DNA of 64,000 nt from Ooceraea biroi (Eukaryota > Arthropoda > Insecta > Hymenoptera > Formicidae): contig NC_039513.1 in NCBI RefSeq assembly GCF_003672135.1, positions 4,960,833 to 5,024,832 of the forward strand, read 5' to 3'. Positions within the stretch are counted from its first letter, which is position 1. The number at the start of each line of letters is the position of its first letter. Shown piece after piece: positions 1 through 11,208 of the stretch. Below the pieces are notes generated by a model that had not been told where the DNA came from, searched no databases, and saw nothing but the letters and a program-made list of their open reading frames with translations. Made by a program: the position numbers and the translations under genes.

Positions 1-800
1 GAGGGGCGTCTAGATCGTATCAGGGGAACGAGAAAATCACCACCGCGATCTCTGCGGAGGGCTCTCGATCCGCGCTGCCTCCGATCCCGAGTGTCGTAAT
101 CGAACAGACGCGTTTGATATGAGCATTACGAAATACGCGACCGGCGCTGAACGGTGCCCATCGCGTCCAGAAGGATAGTATGGAAATGATTAGAGACGTA
201 GCCTGCAGCAAGGTTCGCTCTGCGTCGGATTATTACGTGGTGAAGGTGTACCCTGCGTAACGATGCTAACAACGCTCTCGAATTTCCTGCAGGAACGTGC
301 GCAGCGCGTTTATTAGTTATGCTTCGCCGTGTGGTAAAAATATAAACGAATTCGGGAAACGCGGTATAGTAAAATTATTAATAATTGTAGATAATGATGT
401 CTCGTTTATTGAAACGAAGTTAGCCAGGAACTGCTCAATAATTCGTGAATTCGTGACTTTGCGAATTTTTCCTGAATGAGGAGAACCTTCTGGTTTGTTT
501 AACTTCATCCCTCAAAATGAACCACTACTTTACCTATTATAGTCTAATAATACATTGCGATTGTAAAACAATAATTTAAAAAAAGGCCAGAGAAACTATT
601 ATTTGTCAGAAGATCTTTAGTACGGGAAAACTAATTCTGAAGCCCGAAATGTCTTTCATCACGACAGGGCGATGGAAAACAGTTACTCGAGAAACCGCGG
701 AGAATTTCATTGACGACCAGGCGGCAGAACGCAACCTTCCTCAACCGAGCGTGCATCGACGAAACGATTTAGCACTCCGGCCGCCTCCTCCTCGCCACCT
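1..800. other. Unassigned flank, no gene supported
   Basis: Mixed-composition DNA. Short open frames occur on both strands, but none has recognisable domains or a convincing pair of splice sites. The part from about 290 to 640 is AT-rich and the rest near 50% GC. Nothing further is visible. Confidence 0.5.
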
Positions 801-809
801 ACTCTTTCC

Positions 810-832
810 CCTCTCTCTCTCTCTCTCTCTCT
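810..832. repeat. (CT)n microsatellite
   Basis: An almost pure CT dinucleotide run of about 22 bases, followed by a short impure pyrimidine tail. It explains the serine/leucine-rich translations in this area. Confidence 0.9.
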
Positions 833-1057
833 GTCTCTTTCCTTCTCGTTATCGATCTCAAACCGAGTCGTCGGTCTGCCGCAGAGGGGACAGGTCGCCT
901 CTGGCCTAGAGTACGACGCACGCGCCATGTTCACATAATGACAGGCCAGCCCCTAGCACGGTGCTTTCGTAAAAGTGTCAATTCCACGGTTACGACGAAC
1001 CAGCCGGCTAAAGCTAAGGTAGGCAGGTAAGCTAGGTAAGCTAGGTGCCCAGCTAAG

Positions 1058-1114
<57 letters not shown>

Positions 1115-1194
1115 TCGGGGACGCAGCGAACGACGCGGGGGGAGAAAAGAGAAAGAGAAAAAAGAGAAGAGAGAAGCAGAGAGAGGGAGAGAGA
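1058..1194. repeat. (CT)n run followed by a (GA)n-rich run
   Basis: A CT run of about 55 bases (1058-1112, one interruption near 1068) is followed after about 28 bases by a purine run rich in GA (about 1140-1194). The two arms are roughly complementary, so the block can fold back on itself as well as being a microsatellite. Arginine/glutamate-rich and leucine/serine-rich open frames here are artefacts of the repeat. Confidence 0.85.
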
Positions 1195-2046
1195 CCCTGG
1201 CACAGCCAGGAACGTACGCGTACACGCCTGAAAACGGGTACGTAATCAGGTGTAATTAGCCTGTTGTGCCGCGGTAAAAGGCCGCGTAGAGAGAGAGGAA
1301 TAGGTGACTGACCCCTCGCCTCGGGCGGGGTTCACCGTGGGGTCTCTGGCAGAGGTCGAAAGGAGTCTCCTTCCATTGCCTCTTCCCCTGCCCTTCTACT
1401 CCCTCTCGATAACCAAGGTTTCTCCCACTTTCCTTCCTCGGGTTCGACCCTTCCCCCTTCACCCTGCCGCCTTCTCGGCGCGCCGTGCCGCGCGTACACG
1501 TTCTATTCTATCACTGGTAATTTATCCCTCTTCTCCCGGTGTCCTTATCCCTATCTATCGTTCGTTTCGCTATCTATCGTTCTGCGTTTTCTCCGTCGCG
1601 GGGCCAACGGCCTCGTCGCAGTTACCTGCGGGAGCCGGCGCGCCGTCGCGAACGGCGTTTCGCACCGTGGACGACACTGGATTCTTCACCCCGTACTCGA
1701 CAACGTACTCACTACATGTATCTGTTCATTACGTAAATGTATATCGGAAAAGTTAACAGAGTAATAATGCAATGTCAAAAATTTATCTTGCTCTTATCGT
1801 ATACACTTCATGAAATTGTTCCAAACCGAATTATTCTGGAAAATTACGGTAACTTTAAGAACACCGAAGACAATTTCGCACATATGCATGTATTTTTCGT
1901 TACGTGTCACTTCATTATACGTGTTACTTGATTATTTTGCATATTTCTATTAACATCATTTTCTTTCACTTCATAATATGACTCTCACGTTTTGATATTA
2001 AGATAGAAAGGTCATGAAGTATCTTAATTCCATTTTTATTTTTCAG

Positions 2047-2275
2047 AAGCGCGTTTTTCCATTCGTCGTGTGCAACGCTGGGGGCAACGTCCTCGCGGGA
2101 AGGGCCGCCGCCGAAGGAGCCGCGGATTTTTCGACGATCGATCGTGGAAACTTCGTCGGTGGTCGTCGCGAATTATCACGCGACCGACACGGCGACCGAG
2201 CAGCCGCCTTCCACACGCAATCGCGCGATGACTCCCACGAGGCCTAAGCACCTCATAGATGCTCCTAGGACCTAG
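2047..2275 (+). CDS. Possible terminal coding exon, unknown protein
   Basis: A strong acceptor (T-rich tract ending TTTTTATTTTTCAG at 2046) marks an abrupt change from AT-rich DNA to a GC-rich block. After one base completing a split codon, a frame starting AGC at 2048 stays open for 75 codons to TAG at 2273-2275. It has mostly G/C third positions and is rich in Thr, Ser and Pro. It has no ATG before 2228, so it could only be a 3' exon. I recognise no domain. The other two frames are also fairly open, which weakens the case. No matching upstream exon is certain. Confidence 0.28.
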
Positions 2276-2363
2276 GACCGAACTATCCTCTTTCAGACAG
2301 ACTAATCTCACGTATAAAATTGCGCGAATAGCAAGATCTTCGTCCAAATGCATATTAATTCTA

Positions 2364-2395
2364 TTGGGTTGGCCAAAAAGTAATTGCGTTTTTTT
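2364..2395. repeat. mariner left inverted terminal repeat
   Basis: First base of the element, immediately after a TA dinucleotide. It is complementary to 3619-3650, with one mismatch at position 12 of the repeat. Confidence 0.9.
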
Positions 2396-2440
2396 TAATA
2401 TAAATAAAAGGCGAATTTTTCATGGGAAACAAAAACTTTA

Positions 2441-3465
2441 TTAAACAATATATTGTCCATTTTGTTTGATTATCTTTTGCCATTTTTCAGGCAACTTTAT
2501 GATTCCGCGCTCAAAAAAGTTCTTATCTTTTTCAGCAAAAAACAATTCCAAGAACGATTTCATATCCTCATCAGCAGTAAAGGTTTTATCATTCAAGGCG
2601 TTTTGCAAAGAACGAAACAAATGGTAATCTGATGGTGCCAGGTCTGGCGAATATGGTGGATCTAGTAACACATCCCATCCAAGCTGCAACAATTTTTGAC
2701 GAGTGACCAAACTTGTACGTGGTCTAGCGTTATTATGGTGAAACACAACACCTTTGCGATTCACCAATTCGGACGTTTCTGTTTGATGGCATCATTTAAT
2801 TTATCCAGTTGACGACAGTATACGTCTGAATTAATGGTTTGATTCCTTGTAAGCAGCTCAAAATACACAATACCTTTAAAGTCCCACAAGACTGACAGCA
2901 TAATCTTTCTTTGGTGAATATCTGCTTTTGAAGTGCTTTGAGCAGGTTCATCACGCTTGCTCCACCATCTTTTTCGTTTGACGTTGTTGTAGACGATCCA
3001 TTTTTCGTCGCCTGTTATCATACGTTTCAAAAATCGATCATTTTCCTCACGTTTCAAAAGAGAATCGCAGATGTCAATACGCTTAGTGAGATGAATTTCT
3101 TTGAGCTCATGTGGTACCCAAATATCGAGCTTACTAATGTATCCAAGTCGTTTTAAATGGTTTTCAACACTCGATTTCGATATGTTAAGATTCTCAGCAA
3201 TCTCTCGTGTCGTTAAACGCCGATTGGAATCGATCAGTGCCTTTATTTTGTCATCATCAATTTCGATTGGCCTTCCTAAGCGTGGTGCATCTTTCACATT
3301 AAAATCTCCAGATCGAAATTTAGTAAACCAATTTTGACACTGCCGCAGTTTTAAAGCATCTTCGCCATATACATCACATAACTTTTTATGAGCTTGCACA
3401 GCGTTTTTCCCTTTTCAGAAGTAATAAAACAAAATATGACGAAAATGTTCTTTTTGATTTTCCAT
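2441..3465 (-). pseudogene. mariner transposase pseudogene
   Basis: The reading starts at an ATG complementary to 3463-3465 and ends at the stop at 2441-2443, about 341 codons in the usual range for mariner. Order: N-terminal paired helix-turn-helix DNA-binding region (LTTREIAENLNISKSSVENH is visible), a linker with the WVPHELKE motif, then the DD34D catalytic domain. The first Asp lies in GDEKW and the third in APSD. Three lesions are visible. Codon 17 is TGA (3415-3417). One base is missing near 2768, just after RP and before LVNRKG, which splits the frame. The second catalytic Asp, expected in HHDN, is Asn (HHNN), with 34 residues to the third Asp. In the intact enzyme this residue binds metal for cut-and-paste transposition, so this copy should be catalytically dead even without the frame breaks. 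Confidence 0.92.
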
Positions 3466-3618
3466 TTTAAAATCGACGGCAAACAAACAATTGTTAACGA
3501 AATCGTGTACTTTCTTTTTCTAAAACAAGCTTGAACTGTGAGTTGTTAACCTACATAATGAATTTGCGGTTTAGAATGAAGTTAGTTACATTTCAAGACA
3601 TGTATGTCCATCTATTGG

Positions 3619-3650
3619 AAAAAAACGCAATTACTTTTCGGCCAACCCAA
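3619..3650. repeat. mariner right inverted terminal repeat
   Basis: Inverse of 2364-2395, ending GGCCAACCCAA. The following bases are TT rather than the expected TA. Confidence 0.9.
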
Positions 3651-6140
3651 TTGTCACAACTGCAATAATTAATTGTAATAAACTATATAAAGAAGACATA
3701 TGCCAGAATTTAGGAAAGCGATGAAGAACCTAGAATTTGATTTAATTTATCGCAAAAAAATCGTAATTTATATTTTTGACATGTATTGCGTATAAACTAG
3801 ACAATATAATGAGGACTAAATTAAAAAAGGCGTAAATAAAAAATAAAATAAAAAGACGTATAAATCGTAATGTATACGGTAATGTTTGGCCGAGATTCAC
3901 GATGCTCGAATCCGAGATCTCGCGCCCGCATTGCCACACTCGGCCGCGTAATGCTCGGTACGATCAACCGAGCGGAGAGAAATGGAGAGGAAGGAAACGA
4001 TACTGCGTTTTACTACTGGCTGAGCACGACAAGCGTAAATTAATTTTACAGCGTTCCGCTGGGTTACTGTAATGCCGTTGCGCGTCGCATAGCCGCGGAA
4101 TCGAGCAACAGTAAACCTTCTGTGGCTCACATGAAACCGAAAGGCGAGCAATAATCATTTAAAACATTCGTGATGCATTGTGCACCAATATCGTTAATGA
4201 TACATGGTCTCTTTCAAGTTCACCATGCCGAGTTCGCTCCCGTATGCCTTGTTCTCCATTTCGCAGTGGTGAAATGTCGGCCGTCCCGCCCGTTAACGTT
4301 TTCCCGAACCGATAGCAACATTTTCGCTACTTTCCGCGGCAATAAACGGCACGCCGACTCAACAACCGTGCTGTTCGCTTCGGCGATTTATCGCCTGTAC
4401 TTATCGCACTTTTTCCCGACGCCGCGGTCAGATCGTGCGCTAGGAAAACGCAGCGCGTGCTTATCAAGTGCCGTAACCGCACCTGTGCGTTTTTGCCGCA
4501 CAGGTAGCGCGGCCGTTATTTTTGCACGCGTAAAATTAGAGTTCGCCGTCGTAGAATGACCAGTAAATCTGCCGGTTCTTACGGATAAACGTGACGCCTC
4601 GGGAAACTGCGCGCGGGCAGCAAGCAGCGCGTTTCCCTACTGGAACAGGTGGTCGCTCTTTCTTGCGCATTCCCGTCGCTTGCGATCATGCGGAGCTTGT
4701 TCACTTATGGCCTTTAATCATACACGCGGCTAGATTAGAATGTCTGCTGATTCGAATCTCATATTTTTCTCTCTTTCTCCTGAAACGTCCTCACGTGTAG
4801 CATCAACGATGCCTTACGCGCGACGAGGCATAAATCCAACGCAGCAACGCGGTAAACAAAATACCGTTAATTCGAGAATTAGCGAAGAATCCCGCGGAAT
4901 TCACGATAGGTGTGCGAAAGTGCGCGATATCCATTCGCTCGCCGAAAAAGAAATAAATCAACTTCGATTGCGTAACGTACCTGATATCCTTAATAATCTA
5001 TTACGCAATCGATCCTAATGACGCGGTATTCTGCTACCTGACCGGTGTATTCTGATTGATTCATTAGCGGCGATTGCTCAATAACTACGGTGGCGAAAGT
5101 GCTGCTTCAGTAGCGAACTTATAGATTACACAAATTCCGCGCGTAATAAAGCGCGATCACGCTGCGTGCATCCGCGTTAATTCGAGCAGCTTCAATATAC
5201 CTTCTGAGGTCAAAGCAATTGCTTGTAATACGTACGTAATCGTAGAACGGTGAGCTAGTAAATCTCTACAACAATAATCAGGCCTCGTATAAAACAGATA
5301 TCAATTAACGTGGGGGAAATTGATTGTTTCATTAACAATTAATATTAACATCTAGTACTTTCCAAAGCTGGAAACTAGTGTTTTAGACTTTGTCTTCAAT
5401 GAAGATTAAAATAAACCAAAATTATTGAATAATAATTTAAGAAAAAACTACACCGAGCACACACTACAATACACATACACATTATCTGTATTCTATTAAA
5501 TTACTAAGATTATCTATTTTTTAGCACGCCTGTACACGAAACGCACCATTGTCCGGCTGCGTGGAAAGCATTCACACCCCCATAAATGATAATCTCGAAG
5601 ATCCTCGTAATAATAACCGTCTGAGGCGATTCTAAATTCGTCACGCTCTCGCTAAAGGTTATTTGCGCGTCATTACTCCGATTTCTTATTAGGCGTGTGC
5701 ACGTGGATGTCGTCGATGCATCTAGGTTTGTCCTTTCGCGTAGTACCGCAGCTGCGCGATAATCGCAGCAGGAAATGATTAACCCTTTCAACGTCGAGAG
5801 GTATGACGCAGCGTGCTCGCTGTATACTACATACCGCGACGCGGAAGAAATGCGCGCTCTTGATCGATCGTTTTCCTGATTGACAAACTTTTAAGTGAAC
5901 GTTGTTAACAATTCTTTTAAGAAGCATGTTCTTTCAAGCGCTCCTCAGAGAAATAAAAACAGATGAAAATGTCGAACCTCGTTTTCTTTAGTCTTTTACT
6001 TTATTAACACATTTTATTTAAAAAATTAGGATCAGTGTGCTTTGACAAGAATCCGATAAATATCAAGTGATTGTCAAATTTATTAGGCGATTGAAAAATA
6101 ATAAAAAGTCAAGTCTTATAATTATCTTGCCGATGAGAGA
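3651..6140. other. Unassigned stretch between mariner and 6.1 kb
   Basis: AT-rich start (A-rich run about 3780-3855), a GC-rich middle (about 4080-4720), then AT-rich DNA again. The longest open frame is 129 codons (+, 4170-4559) and matches nothing I know. It lies in GC-rich DNA and has no splice or promoter support. Confidence 0.45.
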
Positions 6141-6145
6141 TTTTA

Positions 6146-6194
6146 TTATGAATTGAAATAAGTATGCAAGAGAAATCCGGTGTTAATCATTGCG
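6146..6194 (-). CDS. Possible short terminal exon, unknown
   Basis: On the - strand a long pyrimidine tract ends in TTATCTTTTTCAG, whose last base is at 6195. The frame that follows (AMINTGFLLHTYFNS) runs 15 codons to TAA at 6146-6148, and AATAAA-like bases overlap and follow the stop. Acceptor, stop and poly(A) signal are in the right order for a last exon, but the peptide is too short to test. It follows the 6334-6519 fragment on the same strand. Confidence 0.2.
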
Positions 6195-6333
6195 CTGAAA
6201 AAGATAAGGCGGAAGAAGGGAGGCTGCGGCCAGCTGGTAACGAGGGGTCCGTGATCCTGCACGGAGGTGCGGGAGAGTGCATCTATGGGAAACTTAGGAT
6301 CGTGGCCGTATGTAGATGGTCGCGCGAGAGGCG

Positions 6334-6519
6334 CTAAGAGGCCAGTGGTGTACGGCTCTCGAGCACGAAGAGGAGATGGTCTATTAGTTCTGTGACCCCC
6401 TGGAGCACCAAAGAAGCCCCCATATCTGCGATCGGTGTCGATAACATACAAGACGTTAATCGGAAGACCATACGGTTCTTAGCCAAATACAAGTGTTTTG
6501 TTTTATAGTCCCGTTGCAC
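6334..6519 (-). CDS. Unidentified protein-like ORF fragment
   Basis: A 61-codon frame with a first in-frame ATG at codon 17 and a stop at 6334-6336. The C-terminal half is hydrophobic and regular (for example LIDHLLFVLESRTPLAS) and its codon pattern looks coding. The block is GC-richer than the AT-rich DNA on both sides, so it could be an inserted or retrocopied fragment or an exon. I do not recognise a family. It lacks a visible promoter and a clear acceptor at its 5' side. Confidence 0.28.
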   Translation of the reverse strand: MQRDYKTKHLYLAKNRMVFRLTSCMLSTPIADMGASLVLQGVTELIDHLLFVLESRTPLAS

Positions 6520-7080
6520 TAATCGCGGACAAAGCTATTTTCGATTGATTATTCTCCTATAAATACTAAATATTTAGCCGATATTGTTTAAAAAATACAA
6601 TGCCGTATGTGGATATGAATAATATAACATGATAATTTAAGACAATGTATGTATACGAAATATTTGATATAGAAGTTATGCGAATTTTTTATTGCTTTTT
6701 ATTGCATTACTACTTGCGTTTATTGCATTATATATTGCATTGTATGTTATTCACATAAATTAAAAGCATTATTTAACTGTAAGAGTGAATTAAATCCTCT
6801 CATTCGACAAATATGCGATAAAATTAAACAGTTGTTTAATTACATAGTTATTAAATTGAAATGTTATTTAATTTAGCTGTCTCTCTGGTCATGCTATTGA
6901 ATTGATTATTTCATTTAAATACTGTACCTCCAACATTCTCAAAAAAAAATAAACTGTATATTGAGATATGCGTCGTATTAAAATTTATTATTAACGTTTA
7001 ATGAAAATAGCTATCACATTTAATCGAGAAGAATGCGATAACAAATAAGTTGACAAAAGGACATTTAACGGTTTTTCCAG
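6520..7080. other. AT-rich spacer with TTATTGCATTA-like words
   Basis: Very AT-rich. Several near-copies of the word TTTATTGCATTA lie between about 6690 and 6745, which suggests a decayed short tandem repeat. No gene is seen. Confidence 0.5.
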
Positions 7081-7209
7081 GAAGAGAGTCACATCATCAT
7101 TGATGACAATAAGATCGCTACAAAGATAACACACGAATGTACAACAATGCAAGGATCCGTTTCATTTACGAAGCCAGCTGCAAATATACCTTATACAGAA
7201 TCACATTGA
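7081..7209 (+). CDS. Possible short terminal exon, unknown
   Basis: The acceptor-like ACGGTTTTTCCAG ends at 7080. An in-phase frame beginning EESHIIIDDNKIATK continues for 42 codons to TGA at 7207-7209. It has no start codon before it and no known motif. An open run of this length is not rare by chance, so the support is the acceptor and the even amino-acid composition only. Confidence 0.17.
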   Translation, partial: EESHIIIDDNKIATKITHECTTMQGSVSFTKPAANIPYTESH

Positions 7210-8400
7210 CGACCTCATATCACCATATTCGACGCGCATTAACTTCGATGCGACGATGCACGTAAGATCAATGTGCGTCTCGAAAAAGAGAGGCCGCCCG
7301 TTTCGCGGCGTAAGATCGAAGGATATACCTAGTTGGCGGGTTCCCCAGTTGTCTGAATAATGCTAATGTCGACGATAAATATGTCTCGCGATCGCGGCCG
7401 GCTGGCGAGACCAGCAGATCGAGGAAATTCTCGGAAATAAAAGCGAGATGACGTGACGAGCATTTAGATTTTCCATTCGCCATTTCACGATAGCGTGAAT
7501 TAACTGCATCTGCACGTTTAGGCTGATATGAAATTTACTTTCATAATTATTTCACAAATGAAATAATCTTTCATAATATATTTAAACACGTCCAACCATC
7601 GTTAGCATGATCAGTCGCGATATTAATAATAGTAGACAATTAAAGTATAAATAATCGAGAAATTACTCAATAATGAAGTTGTTTAGAGAATGATTAGGAT
7701 AGAGGCGTTGTTTTCGGTGAAAAGCGAGTTGGTCGAGTTCTTGAATTCTGGTCGATGAGTTGACGTGATTTATTGCACTGAATAAGTCGAGGTCCGCTAC
7801 TCCGAATTGACTCTACTTTTCTCAGAGACGACCGAAATGATAGTGTCCGACAATAGCGTCGGGGAGAGCGAAGATTCGCATGCTAGCGAGCAAACCGTCG
7901 TGGATTCCGCTTATTGGTTCGAACGGGCCGAGCGGGGACGAAACCGACAATACAGACGTCAAAACAAGCTCGGCTTGACATAAAGAGCGATAGATTAAGA
8001 TCGATCGATGTAGTGATCTATACGAGACACCTTAAAGTGCGATAGTGTAATTGCCGATCGGATTGCCGGTAACAGAAGTAAAAACTAATAAACAAAATAA
8101 TTACAATTTTAATTGAATTTCTGTAGCATTCAGATGGAATACAATGTCCGCGAAGTTTGAGCATTGTTTACGTGTAGTACGAATAAAGAGATGGTTTTCA
8201 CATCAGGACGTGGACTATCGTTCCACGCGTTTCTCTGATCGTGTAAATACTGATTACTACATTTGATAAGGTACACTGATGCGTTGACCCGCCGGTGGAT
8301 GACGATTACGTTCGCAATCGAAACTCGCGAACCGGTTATCACCTCACCGATTGCCATACATCTCCAGACTCGATTGGCGCATCTTGATAGCCGATAATCC
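7210..8400. other. Unassigned, no gene supported
   Basis: A short GC-rich block at 7250-7450, then AT-rich DNA. Only short frames without recognisable content are present. Confidence 0.45.
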
Positions 8401-9135
8401 ATAGGGATACAAAGAGCCATGTGGAATTTGCGTTTGTCGCGGCGAAAGCACCGCTGGAATGGACCCGGCGAGGCAAAGGGGCGAAGGAAGTCGCCGCACG
8501 TGATCGCAGAGGGTTGCCGCTGCCCACGCCGCGGATTCCAGGGATGCAAATTCGCCTGAGCTATCGTCGGATCGTGAATCCCTTCCGCGGGGATCTTCGA
8601 TGCTGTGCGAAGAAGAGGACGACGACGAGACGCGGGGAGGCCAAAGAGAAAAAGAGACGGTGGAAGAGAGAGGGAGAGACGGAATCCGCGCGCCAGCAGA
8701 ATTGGCTGCAGGCATAATGCATCCCTCTTCACCCTCCCGCACACGTGCACCCACCCATCCACGTGTAGTACCGCGCGTGTCGACACGACACGGACGGGAC
8801 ACCGTGAGTGTGTATGTGTATGTGTTTGTGTGCATCGCTGCACTTTGCGTCGCCACGACCCACTGGGACCGACACTGCGGATGCATGATGTATAACCGCC
8901 ACCGAGTTGTGCAGTGGCGAATATGCAAACCAGCGTGCCCGACCGGGGTCAGACTCTCCCTCTCCCTCCTTTCTTTACTATTCCCTTCCCCCATGAGCCC
9001 CACCGGGAGAACGAGACGGTCAATACAGAAGGAAGTCATAAATCATACTCCTATATGCATACCTATATACATATATTCGTGCATTTCGCTCTCTCCGGAC
9101 TGCGTTCACTTTCGTACTGCACCGCGACTCGTTAA
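8400..9135. other. GC/CpG-rich island with purine and GT tracts
   Basis: A high-CpG block with GA-rich (about 8640-8690) and GT-rich (about 8805-8840) low-complexity tracts. All six frames stay open for long distances, the longest being 237 codons, and none looks like a known protein. In Hymenoptera such islands often mark promoters or exons, but nothing here identifies a transcription start. Confidence 0.4.
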
Positions 9136-9259
9136 CCCTTTTAACGTACAGGTGCGAGGAAAAAACGTCTGCTCTTGCGTGGCCAGGGACGTTTACCCAG
9201 AAGGACGTCGAGTAAAGAAGTCCAGCGGGAATGCAAAGCTTTTAGCTCAAGTGGTCTAA

Positions 9260-11150
9260 ATTTCCTGATTTCATCCATCGCATTATTCCTGTATAAATAA
9301 ATGTCTGAAGGCTGGTTCTTTCGAAAGAAATCTTTCTGAGGCATTGTGTGTGCATTATCGAGGAAATTTTTCAAGCACTAGATATGTATGCATCCAAAGT
9401 GATATTTGCAACGATCGATCCGTTGTTCGCTAGTGCATGTTACAAATAAACGATGCATTTGAAAGCAATTACATCGATCGATCGAGGACACAATAGACGG
9501 TTCTGCAAGAACGTACGTTGTCTTCCCCACGGACTGCATCACGCAAAACGCAGTACTTACATTGAGAGGCTTAGACAAGTAAGTTAGAGCGACACAAGGG
9601 TAATGATGATTGCACGAAATAATGTCTGGTACACAACAGTGTCTCATGTCGCGATCGCAGACCACGAAGACAATTACATTATATGTTGTACAGTGTACAA
9701 CAGCGATTAAAGATTCATGAGAAAGTCGAATCGCAAATGTCACTTATGAATTGAGTAATATGCTGACATGAAATGAAATGTGTGATAACCGTACATTTAT
9801 AAATATGTATATTCTTATTATGAAATAAATGTATTTTATCTAAAGTTTACATTTTCGTTTTAATAAGACTTATGCGATTGAATCACTCGAATATCTAAAT
9901 CTGGGTCGACAAAACGCGAATGTTATCTGTACAAAACTATTCTGGGATGTTAAAAATAAGTCGTTTATTTCTTTTGATGATATACTATCATCAGACCGCG
10001 TTTCCCCGACGTGATCTGAAATTATGTCATTTCCGCTTTATTTATATAATTCATTTGAAAATGATTTCATCATTATTTTATCGGACGCGAAAGCGAAATC
10101 TCTTTCCGGTCGCATCATTAATAACTTAATTCTCCGTAGCTTCGTTAAGAACGTAACGATGACTGGGAACGTCGAAGGTAGTTTAACGCGCACGTAACGA
10201 TCCGTGAGTCAAAAAATCGCGCTTAGGCCAATTCGCGAAGGCGTTTCACAACGTTGTGTCGCTGATTTACGCTAATGACCGAAGTCGCACGGGCAGTTTT
10301 CTTAACTCTTGACGGCGGCGCCAATCATACGCTCATAAGGACGATAAATATAAATCCTGACAAGTCGTTAGAGAAGCACAGCGATCCTGACGGCGAACTC
10401 GACCAAAAGCCTACGGATCGCCGCGGCTGATTAAGATTTATGTTGATAATATCGAGCGAGTTATAAATATTAGCTGTGCAGAATTGCATAAATCTATTAG
10501 TGATGCTGCCGTGCGAATTGAACTTCTGCATTTTGCTCTCTGCATGTCTTTCTTTGAAGATATTTTCATTTTTTCCTTTCGTTATCTTTCCCTTTTGCCA
10601 TGGAGAGACAACGAAAATATTGGATAATTGAAGAATAGTCGATTTCTTTAGAAATAGTAAACAAATGATGGTGCAAAATCTAAATTAATCTTATTCTTCA
10701 TCAGTATGCTGAATAGACTATGTCATACATCGATATTCGATATTTCGATGTAATATTTAACGTTGCTGGAATATATAGTTATGCAAAAAACTACTTAATA
10801 TTTAATAATTTTAATATCTAAAAGTTCTCAGCTATATTTATGATACTTTCACATGTGATACATATGGCAGATATATACATATGTATGTGAGGATATTTAG
10901 ATGTTAAACTTGGAAATTTCGATTGCAATAAATTCGCATGTTTTACAAAAAAGTTTTACATCACACATATACACATATTGATTTAATGTAATCAATATTA
11001 ATTTGATGTTATTTTATACAAAACGTAATTTAATATGTTCGAGATTCCTATGTGTGTAATTTACTTGTCCGAAATTTTATTCTCGCGAGGATGTTGTACC
11101 AATATCCCCGGCGAATTCACCAAAATGATATAATGAATTTTCCTATATCT
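9260..11150. other. AT-rich spacer, no gene supported
   Basis: AT-rich. One 121-codon - strand frame (9378-9743) is long for this composition but is cysteine/histidine-rich without a zinc-finger spacing. I assign nothing. Confidence 0.45.
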
Positions 11151-11159
11151 CTCGCTTAC

Positions 11160-11208
11160 CTCCGGGGTGTCGAAATGTATAATTAACCTTTTCTCTTCGC
11201 TTCACCAT
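11160..11208 (-). CDS. Possible short first coding exon (very weak)
   Basis: On the - strand an ATG at 11206-11208, in a purine-rich context, opens a frame of 16 codons. It ends one base into a codon at a strong donor, GGAG then GTAAGC. The predicted peptide begins MVKRREKVNYTFRHPG. An initiation site plus donor can occur by chance, and no partner exon is identified. Confidence 0.12.

Larger units (their letters stand above)
2364..3650 (-). mobile_element. mariner element (mellifera-type), inactive
   Basis: A 1287-bp element bounded by inverted repeats of about 32 bp that begin TTGGGTTGGCC and match with one substitution. It carries one transposase reading on the - strand that fills most of its length, as in Tc1/mariner elements of about 1.3 kb. 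The ITR sequence and protein resemble mellifera-subfamily mariners of Hymenoptera (from memory of the family, not a search). A TA target base pair lies at 2362-2363 on the left, but the right flank is TT, so one copy of the duplication has mutated or the ends are one base off. The element is dead at three positions (see the transposase entry). Confidence 0.93.

Noticed and set aside
931..1225. Ser/Leu-rich and Arg/Glu-rich frames
   Set aside because: They are translations of the CT/GA microsatellites.
1435..1455. tRNA-like box B word (GGGTTCGACCC)
   Set aside because: No matching box A at the right distance and no cloverleaf arms could be drawn.
2938..3337. + strand frames inside the mariner
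   Set aside because: They are antisense shadows of the transposase.
4170..4559. 129-codon + frame
   Set aside because: GC-rich context, no motif and no splice or promoter support.
8130..9259. Overlapping frames of 219 to 237 codons on both strands
   Set aside because: The block is CpG-rich and all frames are open. Composition is Arg/Ser/Pro-rich or repeat-derived, with no domain and no splice pair.
9152..9259. Acceptor-like TTTTAACGTACAG followed by a 35-codon frame
   Set aside because: The tract is interrupted and the frame is short, in the edge of a CpG island. A similar TTAACCCTTTNAACG word occurs near 5779, so it may be a dispersed repeat word.
9378..9743. 121-codon - frame rich in Cys and His
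   Set aside because: The Cys/His spacing does not fit a zinc finger, and no splice or start support was found.
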